Notes under the pieces: model-generated
What the model was told of the DNA's origin: nothing
Seen by the model: the letters and a program-made list of their open reading frames with translations, nothing else
Databases searched by the model: none
Program-made: the position numbers and the translations under genes
Shown here: in pieces, positions 24,713 to 34,179 of the stretch
How the letters are laid out: each line of letters starts with the position of its first letter
Position numbering within the stretch: the first letter of the stretch is position 1
Source: Paenibacillus spiritus
GTDB taxonomy: Bacteria; Bacillota; Bacilli; Paenibacillales; Paenibacillaceae
DNA: 64,000 bases
Assembly (NCBI RefSeq): GCF_008710135.1
Contig: NZ_VYKK01000022.1
Span: forward strand, 1-64,000
Direction: 5' to 3'

Positions 24713-25710
24713 AGCGGCCGCCCGGGTCCGGCCTCGCCGCCCTTGCCGTCCGGGGCGGACGACTCGCCGTGCGCTGCGGCAGCGAATCTCTGCCGGACCG
24801 AGACGGCGGCATATTCCAGCAGCGCGGCCTGCCCCTGGGCCGTCAGCTCGTAGCGGCCCCGCCCGGTCCGGCGGAACCAGCCGTAGTAGTTCCGCTGCAG
24901 GATGTCCGCTGCGGCGGGCACCCCGCTGCGCCGGCGAAGCTCCGCCGGCGTGATGCCGCCGGGCTGAGCCGCCCGGCTTCCGCCGCCTTGCGCCGCTGTC
25001 CGGCCTTCCGCCGGAGAGCGGCGTTTGTTATGCCGCGGCGCAGCAGCCTCCGCCGCGGCGCTCTCGCCCGGCGCGTCCCCTTCGGCCGCAGCCGGGGACG
25101 CCGCGCTGCCGGCGCGGGAAGCCGCTCCGGCTGTACCGGCAGCCTCGGCAGCCTCGGCGGCCTGCAGGGCGGCTTCCCGCGCCGCCGCCTCCAGGGCGCT
25201 GGCAACGCGCAGCGCCTTCTCTCGGTACGCCGTCACCAGCTTGACGCGGGTGCTGCCGCCGACGTTGAAATCGCCGCTGCGTTCCTGGAATTCCCGCAGC
25301 AGCCGCTCCTGCCGCCGTCCGGGACGGCGGACAGGCTGGGCGTTCTCCGGCTCGGCGAGCACCTCGACGAGCGGAGCTTTTGTCTTGTAGAAGATGACGG
25401 TTACCAGACCCAGACCGAGCCGCCGGCACAGGCCGGTAATCTCGCCCCAGCGCTGGTTCGCGGCACCCTTCTTGGTCCGGTTGCGTTCTACCGCCAGGTA
25501 GACAACCGGACTGAGCTTCTGGCGTTCAAGTCCCTGCAGCAGCAGCGGCAGATTGAACGTCTTTTTCATTTCCACGATGAGCGGCGGCCCCCCTTCCGGC
25601 GGGAGACCGACCAGATCGCACGACCGCACTTCCCCCTTCACTTCGTACCCCCTGGCCTCAAAGAAAGCCTTCAATGGAGCGTACAGCTCCGTCTCGTGAC
25701 GCACCGCCAT
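24709..25710 (-). CDS. DUF2161-like predicted PD-(D/E)XK phosphodiesterase
   Basis: The 333-residue protein starts MAVRHETELYAPLKAFFEAR. Its N-terminal half has a nuclease-like core: Glu7, then VKGEVRSCDLVG and LIVEMKKTF (the D...ExK pattern), matching the DUF2161 family. Residues of about 165-260 are low-complexity Ala/Gly/Ser/Arg, and the C-terminal part resembles a small winged-helix (PAELRRRSGVPAAADILQRN). ATG 25710 has AAAGGGGAAGG upstream; an 18-residue upstream extension lacks one. The DNA of the Ala-rich part is extremely GC-rich. No neighbour suggests a pathway. Confidence 0.7.
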   Translation of the reverse strand: MAVRHETELYAPLKAFFEARGYEVKGEVRSCDLVGLPPEGGPPLIVEMKKTFNLPLLLQGLERQKLSPVVYLAVERNRTKKGAANQRWGEITGLCRRLGLGLVTVIFYKTKAPLVEVLAEPENAQPVRRPGRRQERLLREFQERSGDFNVGGSTRVKLVTAYREKALRVASALEAAAREAALQAAEAAEAAGTAGAASRAGSAASPAAAEGDAPGESAAAEAAAPRHNKRRSPAEGRTAAQGGGSRAAQPGGITPAELRRRSGVPAAADILQRNYYGWFRRTGRGRYELTAQGQAALLEYAAVSVRQRFAAAAHGESSAPDGKGGEAGPGRPL

Positions 25711-25913
25711 CTTCGCCTTCCCCTTTCTTGAATCCCTATTATAGCACAGCAAAAAAGTGGTCAACTACGCGATACCCGGCGCATAGGTATGTAATACACT
25801 TTTTTCAGTGCTAAAAGAGCGAGGCGGGGCGGCGGGAACGGACAGAAGCACGGCACGGCGCGGGCAGTCGGCCGGGCCGACGAGAAGAGCGCAAGGTGAG
25901 GAGGCAGCAAGCA

Positions 25914-27809
25914 ATGGACATTTTTGAGCGTATCGCATCGTATCGGGCAGAGAACGACCGGTTGGCTTGGAGCGGAACTTTTAAGGAATATATCGAATTA
26001 CTGCATCAGGACCCCTCTCCCGCCAAGACGGCCCATGCCCGGGTCTATGACATGATCCAGTCGCACGGAGTGGAGGAGATGGGCGGGCGCAAGCGATACA
26101 AATTTTTTGAACAGGAGATCTTCGGTCTGGACCGGGCCATCGAGAAGCTGGTGGAGGAATACTTCCATTCTGCGGCCCGAAGGCTGGATGTCCGCAAACG
26201 CATTCTGCTGCTGATGGGACCGGTCAGCGGCGGCAAATCGACGATTGTGACGCTGCTTAAGCGGGGGCTGGAGCAGTATTCCCGTACCCAGCAGGGAGCG
26301 GTCTACGCGATTGAAGGCTGCCCGATGCACGAGGAACCGCTGCATCTGATCCCGCATGAGCTGCGGCCCGAGATCGAACGGGAACTGTCGGTGCGAATCG
26401 AGGGCAATCTCTGCCCGTCCTGCCAAATGCGGCTGAGAACCGAATACGGCGGCGATATCGAACGCGTGAAGGTCGTCCGCGTGCTGTTATCCGAAGAGGA
26501 CCGCATCGGCATCGGCACGTTCAGCCCGTCTGATCCGAAATCGCAGGACATCGCCGACCTGACAGGGAGCATCGACTTCTCGACGATTACGGAATTCGGC
26601 TCGGAATCCGATCCGCGGGCGTACCGGTTCGACGGCGAGCTGAACAAAGCCAACCGCGGCCTGATGGAATTTCAGGAAATGTTGAAATGCGACGAGAAAT
26701 TCCTGTGGAACCTGCTGTCCCTGACCCAGGAGGGCAATTTCAAGGCCGGACGGTTCGCGCTGATCAGCGCCGATGAATTGATTGTGGCCCATACCAACGA
26801 GACAGAGTACAAATCCTTCATCGCCAACAAGAAGAACGAGGCGCTCCAGTCCCGGATGATCGTCATGCCGGTCCCGTACAATCTGAAGGTGTCGGAAGAG
26901 GAGAAAATCTACGCCAAGCTGATCGCGCAGAGCGACATGAAGCATGTGCATATCGCGCCCCACGCGCTGCGTGCCGCCGCGATCTTCTCGGTACTGACCC
27001 GGCTCAAGGAGAGCCGGAAGCAGGGCATGGACCTCGTCAAGAAGCTGCGGATGTACGACGGCGAGGAAGTGGAAGGCTACAAGGAAGCGGACCTGAAGGA
27101 AATGCAGAACGAGCATCTGGATGAAGGGATGTCCGGCATCGACCCCCGCTATGTCATCAATCGCATCTCCAGCGCATTAATCAAGGGCGACCTGCAGTGC
27201 ATGAACGCGCTCGATGTGCTCCGGGCGATCAAGGACGGGTTGGATCAGCATCCGTCGATCACGAAGGAAGAACGGGAGCGCGATCTCAATTTCATCTCCA
27301 TTGCCCGCAAGGAGTACGACGCGCTGGCCAAGAACGAAGTCCAGAAGGCGTTCGTGTACTCATTCGACGAATCGGCCAAGACGCTGTTCGAGAACTATCT
27401 CGACAATATTGAAGCATACTGCAACTGGACCAAGATCCGGGACCCGCTTACCGATGAAGAGATGGAGCCGGACGAACGGCTCATGCGGTCGATCGAGGAG
27501 CAGATCGGTATTTCCGAGAACGCCAAGAAGGCGTTCCGCGAAGAGATTCTGATCCGGATTTCGGCGTATTCCCGCAAGGGCAAGAAGTTCGAGTACAGCA
27601 ACCATGACCGGCTGCGGGAAGCGATCGAGAAGAAGCTGTTCGCCGACCTCAAGGATATTGTGAAAATCACCACCTCGTCCAAAACGCCCGACGAAAGCCA
27701 GCTCAAACGGATCAACGAGGTCAGCCGCCGCCTGATCGACGATCACGGCTACTGCCCGACCTGCGCCAATGAACTGCTGCGCTACGTCGGGAGCCTGCTG
27801 AACCGCTAG
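25914..27809 (+). CDS. prkA: PrkA serine protein kinase/AAA-type ATPase
   Basis: From ATG 25914 (GGAGG upstream) it has 631 residues, the B. subtilis PrkA length. The N-terminal two-thirds is an AAA-like ATPase with Walker A GPVSGGKST and the GCPMHEEPLHLIP insert with CPSC; the C-terminal third is the PrkA domain ending CPTCANELLRYVGSLLNR. PrkA (E. coli YeaG) acts in stationary phase and early sporulation; both kinase and AAA protease-like roles have been reported. Its usual partners, YhbH/YeaH and SpoVR/YcgB, are also in this window but not adjacent. It is its own transcription unit. Confidence 0.96.
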   Translation: MDIFERIASYRAENDRLAWSGTFKEYIELLHQDPSPAKTAHARVYDMIQSHGVEEMGGRKRYKFFEQEIFGLDRAIEKLVEEYFHSAARRLDVRKRILLLMGPVSGGKSTIVTLLKRGLEQYSRTQQGAVYAIEGCPMHEEPLHLIPHELRPEIERELSVRIEGNLCPSCQMRLRTEYGGDIERVKVVRVLLSEEDRIGIGTFSPSDPKSQDIADLTGSIDFSTITEFGSESDPRAYRFDGELNKANRGLMEFQEMLKCDEKFLWNLLSLTQEGNFKAGRFALISADELIVAHTNETEYKSFIANKKNEALQSRMIVMPVPYNLKVSEEEKIYAKLIAQSDMKHVHIAPHALRAAAIFSVLTRLKESRKQGMDLVKKLRMYDGEEVEGYKEADLKEMQNEHLDEGMSGIDPRYVINRISSALIKGDLQCMNALDVLRAIKDGLDQHPSITKEERERDLNFISIARKEYDALAKNEVQKAFVYSFDESAKTLFENYLDNIEAYCNWTKIRDPLTDEEMEPDERLMRSIEEQIGISENAKKAFREEILIRISAYSRKGKKFEYSNHDRLREAIEKKLFADLKDIVKITTSSKTPDESQLKRINEVSRRLIDDHGYCPTCANELLRYVGSLLNR

Positions 27810-27875
27810 GAATCTGCGGACTGCCCGCCAGGAATCCGGCGGCCTGAACCGCCGCCCGGCTTTCTTTTCGCTGAT

Positions 27876-27903
27876 GGTCCTGCCCAACGGGCAGGGCCTT
27901 TTT
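27876..27903 (+). terminator. prkA terminator
   Basis: GGTCCTGCCC pairs with GGGCAGGGCC around AAC, followed by TTTTT. Confidence 0.85.
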
Positions 27904-27956
27904 GGCGTAAGATCCGGGGGATTCGGGGAGAAGCTGTGCCCGCCTGTTGACAGTTC

Positions 27957-28006
27957 GCTTCTTTGGTTGTATGGTTACTTACATGAGTAATTAACCAATG
28001 AACCGT
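27957..28006 (+). promoter_or_regulatory. Promoter and operator of the GntR-ABC operon
   Basis: TTGACA (27957-27962), 17 bp, TATGGT (27980-27985). Overlapping the -10 and start site are inverted repeats GGTTA...TAACC (27983-28006), enclosing TTACT...AGTAA (27985-28000). This is where an autorepressing YtrA-type GntR protein would be expected to bind. Confidence 0.55.
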
Positions 28007-28024
28007 GGGACGGAGAGGTGAAGC

Positions 28025-28384
28025 ATGGACGACAACCGGCCGATCTTTCAACAAATTGCCGAGAAAATCGAGAACGACATCCTGGAGCTGCGGCTGCCGG
28101 AAGAGGCCCAGGTTCCATCGACGAACCAGTTCGCTTCGCTCTATCAGATCAACCCGGCGACAGCGGCCAAAGGGGTCAATGTGCTGGCAGATGAAGGCAT
28201 TCTGTATAAGAAACGGGGGATCGGAATGTTCGTGGCGGAAGGAGCGAGAGAGAAGCTTATGGAGAAACGGCGGGAACAGTTCTATCAGCTGTATATCAAC
28301 ACGCTGCTTCAGGAAGCCAGAAAGCTCGGCATTACCACCGAGCAGGTATGCGATATGATCGCGAAGGGGGCGAGAGAGCTATGA
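28025..28384 (+). CDS. GntR-family regulator, YtrA subfamily
   Basis: The 119-residue protein is an N-terminal winged helix (PIFQQIAEKIENDILELRL, then VPSTNQFASLYQINPATAAKG) plus a short helical dimerisation tail, the size and form of YtrA-type repressors that control ABC transporters. It overlaps the ABC ATPase gene by 4 bases (ATGA), so it is the first gene of a regulator-ATPase-permease operon. The inverted repeat upstream is its likely operator. In Bacillus, YtrA systems respond to wall-active antibiotics; that is an inference here. Confidence 0.9.
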   Translation: MDDNRPIFQQIAEKIENDILELRLPEEAQVPSTNQFASLYQINPATAAKGVNVLADEGILYKKRGIGMFVAEGAREKLMEKRREQFYQLYINTLLQEARKLGITTEQVCDMIAKGAREL

Positions 28385-29277
28385 CAGAGATCGTGAGGGC
28401 CGAGGGTCTGAGCAAGCGTTACGGCCGGACGGCGGTTGTCGAGAAGGTCGGCTTTGCTCTGGAGGAAGAACGAATCTACGGCCTGATCGGCCGCAACGGG
28501 GCGGGGAAGACAACGCTGATGCGCATGCTGACTGCCCAGCTTCAGGCAACGGAAGGCAAAATCCGCATCTTCGGGGAACATCCCTACGAGAATCGCCGGG
28601 TGCTGGAGCGAATCTGCTTCATCAAGGAGAGCCAGCAGTACCCCGACTCTCTCAAGGTCCGTGACGCGCTTGACATTGCGGGAGCCGTATTTCCGAACTG
28701 GGATGCGGCATTCGCCGAACAGTTGAGGGAAGAATTTGAGCTTCCGGCCAACCGGATCATCAAGAAGCTGTCACGCGGCATGCTCTCCGCTCTCGGTGTG
28801 GTCACCGGCCTTGCCAGCCGGGCGCCCCTGACCCTCTTCGACGAGCCCTATCTGGGCCTGGACGCCGTGGCCCGCAGTCTCTTCTATGAGCGCCTGCTGG
28901 AGGACTACAGTCTCCATCCGCGGACGATTCTGCTCTCTACGCATCTTATAGATGAAGTCAGCCGGATTCTGGAACATATTCTGCTGATCGACAAGGGGCG
29001 TCTGATCCTCGATACCGACGCCGACGAACTGCGCGGCAGCGCTTATACGGTCATGGGACCCGCTTCAAAAGTGGAGGCGTTCCTCGCAGGCCGCAAGGTC
29101 ATGAGCCGGGAAGCGATCGGAGGCTACCTCAAGGCGACGGTGCATGAACGGATGGATGCCATGGCTCGTTCCAAGGCCGGGCAGTTCGGCGTGGAGCTGT
29201 CGGCGGTATCGCTGCAGGAATTGATGGTGCAGATGACAGGCCCGGCGGTTGCGGCCAAGGAGGAGGAAGCGGTATGA
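28381..29277 (+). CDS. ABC transporter ATP-binding protein
   Basis: The 298-residue ATPase from ATG 28381 has Walker A GRNGAGKTT, a signature segment KKLSRGMLSAL (degenerate form of LSGGQ), Walker B LTLFDEPYLGLD and the switch STHLIDEV. The C-terminal 80 residues form an extra domain as in YtrB/BcrA-type exporters. Translationally coupled at both ends (4-base overlaps) to the GntR regulator and the permease. Confidence 0.92.
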   Translation: MTEIVRAEGLSKRYGRTAVVEKVGFALEEERIYGLIGRNGAGKTTLMRMLTAQLQATEGKIRIFGEHPYENRRVLERICFIKESQQYPDSLKVRDALDIAGAVFPNWDAAFAEQLREEFELPANRIIKKLSRGMLSALGVVTGLASRAPLTLFDEPYLGLDAVARSLFYERLLEDYSLHPRTILLSTHLIDEVSRILEHILLIDKGRLILDTDADELRGSAYTVMGPASKVEAFLAGRKVMSREAIGGYLKATVHERMDAMARSKAGQFGVELSAVSLQELMVQMTGPAVAAKEEEAV

Positions 29278-29963
29278 GCGGATTTCAGGGAGCCTGGAGG
29301 CTCCATGCCAAAGGGTTCAAGGGCTATCTCAAGACACCGTGGCTGGTGATGGCATCCATCCTTGTCATCACGCTGCTTACAGGCAAATTCGGGGATGCCG
29401 GAACCGGGGAACGCTACAACGGCTCCATTTCAGTTCTGCTGATCTTCGGCTTTGTCTACAGCATTCTGCTCATTGCCCAGACCTTTCCGTATGCCATCGG
29501 CATCAGTCTCCGGCGAACGGACTTTTTTCTCAGCAGCACGGCTTTTCTGGCCTGCGCAAGCGCCGCAACGGCCGCTGTCTATCTGGTGCTGAGCTATATG
29601 GAGAAGGCTGTCGATTACTGGGGACAGCACCTGCATTATTTCAATCTGCCGTACCTGAGCGGCGCCAATGCAGCCGAGCTGTTCTTCATCTACTGGCTGT
29701 TTCTGATGAATTTCAATGCCTTCGGTTATTTTCTCGGAAGCCTGCACCGGCGGTTCGGCGGAAGAGCGGTCTGGATCTTCTTCGGCGTGCTGGCTGCGGC
29801 GGCCGCTCTGGCCGGAGGACTGCCGGACGTTCAGAACGGAATAACAGACTGGTTCGCGGCGCATGAGTCGGATACGGCGCTGCAGTGGACGCTGCGGAGC
29901 CTGCCGCTGCTGCCGGCTTTCCTGCTGGGTTCCTTCCTGCTGCTTCGCAGAGCGGAAGGATAG
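29274..29963 (+). CDS. ABC transporter membrane protein
   Basis: The 229-residue protein has about five to six hydrophobic segments (around 24-37, 50-70, 84-107, 130-150, 165-180, 207-222). It has no signal peptide and no known motif, as expected for the permease of a YtrBC-like exporter. It starts within the ATPase stop codon and ends the operon at a terminator. The exported compound is unknown; export or resistance to membrane- or wall-active compounds is plausible. Confidence 0.8.
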   Translation: MSGFQGAWRLHAKGFKGYLKTPWLVMASILVITLLTGKFGDAGTGERYNGSISVLLIFGFVYSILLIAQTFPYAIGISLRRTDFFLSSTAFLACASAATAAVYLVLSYMEKAVDYWGQHLHYFNLPYLSGANAAELFFIYWLFLMNFNAFGYFLGSLHRRFGGRAVWIFFGVLAAAAALAGGLPDVQNGITDWFAAHESDTALQWTLRSLPLLPAFLLGSFLLLRRAEG

Positions 29964-29978
29964 GCGGACAGCCGGATA

Positions 29979-30024
29979 GAGGATGCCATCCCTGAAGCTT
30001 CGCAGGGAGGCATCCTCTTTGATT
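29979..30024 (+). terminator. Terminator of the GntR-ABC operon
   Basis: GAGGATGCCATCCCTG pairs with CAGGGAGGCATCCTC around the loop AAGCTTCG, followed by TTTGATTTT. Confidence 0.8.
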
Positions 30025-30062
30025 TTCAACAAATATTAAGACCGGGCGGGGACAAAGTATTA

Positions 30063-30068
30063 TATAAT
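30063..30068 (+). promoter_or_regulatory. Candidate -10 of the LTA-synthase-like gene
   Basis: TATAAT at 30063-30068 lies 45 bp before the start codon in an AT-rich patch; no good -35 is visible. Confidence 0.35.
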
Positions 30069-30112
30069 AGTAAACGATTGTTCAATTTGTGTTAAATGTC
30101 AGGAGCGAGAAC

Positions 30113-32350
30113 ATGAAGAAGCGTTTACTTTATTTGATACCGCCCGTGCTTTTTATTGCGGTGTTCGGCTATGGACGCACCCTGCTCTATTCCCAGAAGA
30201 ACCTTGATGCAAGTCTGTCGGGACTTGCGCTGCCTTTTCTTAAGGATGCCTTCGCCGGGCTGCTCGTGCTGGCGCTGCTCTATGCGGCCGGCAAGCTGCT
30301 GCGCGTTCTGCCTTATCTGCTGGCCGTCGTCATCGGCGTCTTTCATCTGGCCAACGTGGAATATATCTATGCCCTCGACCATGTCATCAACATCAACGAC
30401 ATCAAGATGGCTTCCGACGCGGAATTCATCAAGGGCACCTTGTTTCATGTCAGCTTCCCGCTGTACACGACGCTGCTCGCGGTTACTCTGCTGGCGTCGG
30501 TGTTCTGCCTTAACCGGCTGCCGGGCATTGCCCGCCGGGCCCGCTACCGGACCGCTGCATTCGCAGGCGTACTTTTGCTCTACGCCGTAGTCGCGGTCAA
30601 CTCGGGCGGGGACTGGAAGACCGGCAACTTCATGTCGGCTTCGATCAGCAACTCCGTGGCTCTGATGACCTTCAATGCGGACAACCTGACCGATTATCCG
30701 CCCGACATCGAGCAGAAGATCGATACCTCGCAGAAGCTGGAGGACGGCGAATACCTGCTGGAGAACCATACCGGCGGCAAGAACGTTCTCATGGTCGTTA
30801 TGGAAGGAATTCCGGGCGCGTACTCTCCATTTAATCAGGAGCTGCTCGGCGTGAAGAACGACATCCGGATGGACAGCCTGGAGAAGATCAAGAATCACAG
30901 TCTGGTCGTCCCCAACTACATCACGCACAACAACCAGACGATTCGGGGCATGTACTCGCTGATCAGCGGCGACTATCCGAAGCTGGACGCTTCGACGCCG
31001 AAGGCGTACGAGTATTTGCAGCAGGACCCGGCTACCCGGGCGGCGCTGCTGCCGCAGCTGCTGAAGGACCGCGGGTACGCGACTGAATTCATCCAGGCCG
31101 CGAATCTGGATTATATGTCCAAAGGCGACTTCATGACCGCAGCCGGGTTCGATACCGTCATCGGAGGCGAGAGCTTCAAGAACGCTTACGTGCCGTTCGG
31201 CTGGGGGCCGGACGACAAAGCGTTCTTCGAGCAGAGCCGCACGCATCTGGACGAGCTGAACGCCAAGGGCAAGCCGTGGTTCGCCGCCATGCTGACAGTC
31301 GGCACGCATCACCCTTACGCGGTAACGGATTCCTATGCAGCCGACTATCCGAGCCGGAAGGCAGCCGCGGTCGCCTATCTCGACGAAGCGCTGTCCGACT
31401 TCATTGATTATATCAACGCCTCGGAGTGGGGCAAGAACACGCTGGTGCTGTTCGTCTCCGATGAGTCGCACGGCGTCAACGATCAGCCTTACGGATCGAA
31501 CTGGGGCATCTTCGCCGCCTACTCGCCGGATATCCAGGGCCAAGTGGTCAATGAGGGCGTCTACGGCCAGAAGGATGTCCTGAACTCGGTGCTCGACTAC
31601 GCCGACCCTTCGCTGGACACGGCCCTGACCGGCCGGAGCCTCTTCCGGGACTATTCCGGGGAATCGCCGATTCTGTTCGCCTCCCACTATAACGGGGATG
31701 TCTTCTATTCGGTCAAGAAGGGCGAAGTCTATCAGGTCGACAACAGCGGCCAGCTCTACCAATTGACGACCGACAACGGCGAAATGTTCGGCAATGATTA
31801 CACGAAGACCTCCATGAAGGACAGCGAGCTGAAGAAGAGCATTCTGACCTACAAAAACTACATCGACAAGTCTTCCTCCGGCGACAAGTCGATCGTGGTG
31901 ACCAGGAATAAGGACATGACGCTTAAGCACGCCGTCACCAACTTCATTACCGACGGGCAGTTCCTGTCCCTCCCGGCCAAATCCTATGTCACCATCAGCT
32001 TCGAGTACGACGCCTCGTCGATCGGACCGGACGACCGGCTGACCGTGGAATTCCAGGACTACACCACGCACGACATCAAGGACGTGATTACGCCGGAGAA
32101 CCGCACCGGCGTGCTGAAGTACCGCTTCTACAACGAGCACGCCGTCAGCGGCTTCTCGTTCCGGATGACGTCGCTCTTCCAGGCTTCGGATGCTGCCGAT
32201 ACCGCGAAGAGCCTCAAGGTGAAGGCGATTATCGTCGATTATGCCAAGGCGGACGCCTCGCCCGCGCCATCCGGCTCGCCCGCACCGTCCGCCTCGGCCG
32301 AGCCGGTGAGCGTGAAGGTGCATGAACTGGACACGGACGAGAAGAAGTAG
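30113..32350 (+). CDS. LTA synthase family (sulfatase-fold) membrane protein
   Basis: From ATG 30113 (AGGAGCG upstream) it has 745 residues. Five membrane helices lie in residues 1-165, then an outside alkaline-phosphatase-superfamily domain: metal-binding VVMEGIP, the likely nucleophile Thr in NNQTIRGMYSLISGDYP, THHPY, and FVSDESHG. LtaS-type enzymes transfer glycerolphosphate from phosphatidylglycerol to lipoteichoic acid. After the catalytic domain there is an unusual extra beta-rich domain (about 560-710) and a Pro/Ser/Ala tail, which B. subtilis LtaS lacks. Phosphoethanolamine-type transfer is an alternative. Confidence 0.85.
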   Translation: MKKRLLYLIPPVLFIAVFGYGRTLLYSQKNLDASLSGLALPFLKDAFAGLLVLALLYAAGKLLRVLPYLLAVVIGVFHLANVEYIYALDHVININDIKMASDAEFIKGTLFHVSFPLYTTLLAVTLLASVFCLNRLPGIARRARYRTAAFAGVLLLYAVVAVNSGGDWKTGNFMSASISNSVALMTFNADNLTDYPPDIEQKIDTSQKLEDGEYLLENHTGGKNVLMVVMEGIPGAYSPFNQELLGVKNDIRMDSLEKIKNHSLVVPNYITHNNQTIRGMYSLISGDYPKLDASTPKAYEYLQQDPATRAALLPQLLKDRGYATEFIQAANLDYMSKGDFMTAAGFDTVIGGESFKNAYVPFGWGPDDKAFFEQSRTHLDELNAKGKPWFAAMLTVGTHHPYAVTDSYAADYPSRKAAAVAYLDEALSDFIDYINASEWGKNTLVLFVSDESHGVNDQPYGSNWGIFAAYSPDIQGQVVNEGVYGQKDVLNSVLDYADPSLDTALTGRSLFRDYSGESPILFASHYNGDVFYSVKKGEVYQVDNSGQLYQLTTDNGEMFGNDYTKTSMKDSELKKSILTYKNYIDKSSSGDKSIVVTRNKDMTLKHAVTNFITDGQFLSLPAKSYVTISFEYDASSIGPDDRLTVEFQDYTTHDIKDVITPENRTGVLKYRFYNEHAVSGFSFRMTSLFQASDAADTAKSLKVKAIIVDYAKADASPAPSGSPAPSASAEPVSVKVHELDTDEKK

Positions 32351-32431
32351 ACCGTCCATAGCACCTATGGCGCCAAGGGCGCGGCGCTTTCCGCTGCCGG
32401 CCAAGCGGCGGCGTGATGCGGAGCAAATAGC

Positions 32432-32479
32432 AGAGGGTTCCAGTCCGCCGTACAGGCGGCCGTGGAACCCTCTTTTTTT
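32432..32479 (+). terminator. Terminator after the LTA-synthase-like gene
   Basis: AGAGGGTTCCA pairs with TGGAACCCTCT, with an inner CCGCC/GGCGG pair, followed by seven T residues. The minus-strand spoVR ends 28 bases further on and may share it. Confidence 0.9.
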
Positions 32480-32506
32480 GGCGGAATTTCACGAAGTCTT
32501 GAAGGC

Positions 32507-33985
32507 TTATTGAAGGAACTTGCGGATTACCTTCTTGCCGTCGTAGGAGAACAGCGCCTTCTTGTCTTCGATCACCGTCTGCAGATGCACGGTCCGGCCC
32601 CAGAGCGCATGGAGATAAGGCAGCGTCCGCTCCAGGTATTTCAGGTCCAGCTCAATGCCTTCATAGCGGTGCGCGATGTACAGCTCGCTGTTGCGGTCAT
32701 AGTCGGCGTCCTGGACAACCAGATAGGGATTGCCGCCGTTGATGCGGGCCTGCACGAGCTGGTCGCGGACATTCTCCCAGGTCTTGTCGGTGATCTTCCA
32801 TTCCGGGCCCTTCTTCTCGAAGACGTACAGATCGAGGTCCTGCACCAGCTCCTTCGTCAGATAGCTGCGGATGAACGAAATATCGGAGTCCAGCTCGCGC
32901 ACCTCGAAGATTTTGTCCCGGTCGAAGCGGCGTTCGATGTCTTCGAAGATTTTCAGGCCGAGGTAGTAGGGGTTCAGGCTCTGCCGCGACGGCTGCACGA
33001 CCGCCGAATTCAGCTTGGCGTATTCCACGGTCTCCTCGGAAGTAAGGTCCAGCTCGCGCATGATCCGCTGATGCCAGTACGACGCCCAGCCTTCGTTCAT
33101 GATCTTCGTCTCCATCTGGGGCCAGAAGTAGAGCATCTCGTCGTGGAGCATCGTCATGATGTCGCGCTGCCAGTCGGCGAGAACGGGGGAGTACTGCTGG
33201 ATGAACCAGACCAGATCCTTCTCCGGCTCCTCGGGAAAAGAGCGCCGCTCCCCCGCCTTCTCCTTCGGGGCGGGGGAAGGCGTTCCGTCGAGCTTCCACA
33301 GCTCGTCGTAGGGACCGGGGGGCGCGGCAGGCGGGTTCGCCGCGCCTCCGCGGGCCGCTCCCCCGCCGGCGGCCGTCCTGCCCGGGCTGCCCGGAGCCCG
33401 GCTGCCGGCAGCAAGCCGCCCGCCGTCCGCTGCGCCCGGCGGCTTGCGGACGGTGCTCTGCCGGCCGGCTGTGCTGCCGGCCCGCAGGAGGCCGGGATCG
33501 ATGTGCTCCTGGATCGCCAGCACGGCGTCGATGAAGCGCTCCACCTCGTCGATCCCGTACTGGATGCTGTACTCCGCCACGCGGTCGGCGGTGGAGGACA
33601 TGCTCTCCACCATGTTGCGGTTGGAGGCGGAGAAGCGCATGTTGTTCTTGAAGAAGTCGCAGTGGGCAAGGACATGCGCGACGATGAGCTTGTTCTGGAC
33701 GAGGCTGTTGCCGTCCAGGAGAAAGGCGTAGCAGGGGTTGGAGTTGATGACAAGCTCATAGATTTTGCTGAGGCCGAAGTCGTATTGGGACTTCATCTTA
33801 TGGAACGTCTTGCCGAAGCTCCAGTGGCCGAACCGGGTCGGCATCCCGTAGGCGCCGAACGTATAGATGATGTCCGCCGGACAGATCTCATAGCGCATCG
33901 GATAGAAGTCGAGGCCGAAGCCGGTCGCGATCTCCGTAATCTCGGCAATCGCCCGCTCCAGCGCGGCAATCTCACTGCTGGGCAC
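32507..33985 (-). CDS. spoVR: SpoVR family protein
   Basis: The 492-residue protein matches SpoVR/Ycg[22 protein letters not shown] near 28, [43 protein letters not shown], and the conserved half from [20 protein letters not shown] onward. SpoVR is needed for a proper spore cortex in B. subtilis; its chemistry is unknown. GTG start with GGGAGGG upstream. Between the two conserved halves (about residues 172-250) there is a Gly/Ala/Pro-rich, very GC-rich insertion. It is a lone gene here, about 4.7 kb from prkA and 20.8 kb from yhbH. Confidence 0.93.
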   Translation of the reverse strand: MPSSEIAALERAIAEITEIATGFGLDFYPMRYEICPADIIYTFGAYGMPTRFGHWSFGKTFHKMKSQYDFGLSKIYELVINSNPCYAFLLDGNSLVQNKLIVAHVLAHCDFFKNNMRFSASNRNMVESMSSTADRVAEYSIQYGIDEVERFIDAVLAIQEHIDPGLLRAGSTAGRQSTVRKPPGAADGGRLAAGSRAPGSPGRTAAGGGAARGGAANPPAAPPGPYDELWKLDGTPSPAPKEKAGERRSFPEEPEKDLVWFIQQYSPVLADWQRDIMTMLHDEMLYFWPQMETKIMNEGWASYWHQRIMRELDLTSEETVEYAKLNSAVVQPSRQSLNPYYLGLKIFEDIERRFDRDKIFEVRELDSDISFIRSYLTKELVQDLDLYVFEKKGPEWKITDKTWENVRDQLVQARINGGNPYLVVQDADYDRNSELYIAHRYEGIELDLKYLERTLPYLHALWGRTVHLQTVIEDKKALFSYDGKKVIRKFLQ

Positions 33986-34125
33986 GCACCCATCCCTCCC
34001 GTCTGTGCAGGACCCGCCATAGAGCAGGCGGCAGGCCGCTTATCTAGGATGTATATGAGGCGGGGGCATGAGGTATGCCATTTCAACCGGAAGCCCGCCC
34101 GTTGCCTCACACCGCAGGGAGAATC

Positions 34126-34134
34126 TGCTATACT
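34126..34134 (+). promoter_or_regulatory. Extended -10 promoter of the two-component operon at 34 kb
   Basis: TGC followed by TATACT (34126-34134) lies 45 bp before the response regulator start. No -35 at a normal distance. Confidence 0.4.
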
Positions 34135-34179
34135 TACATTTAACTTGAGATAGAGCCCTGCGCACAAAGGAGAGGGAAC

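Noticed and set aside
30125-32404. 759-codon open frame opposite the LTA-synthase-like gene
   Set aside because: Shadow frame caused by high GC at third codon positions; the product is Arg/His/Val-rich without motifs.
32462-34153. 563-codon open frame opposite spoVR
   Set aside because: SpoVR signatures on the minus strand are clear; the plus frame has no ribosome binding site or recognisable domain.
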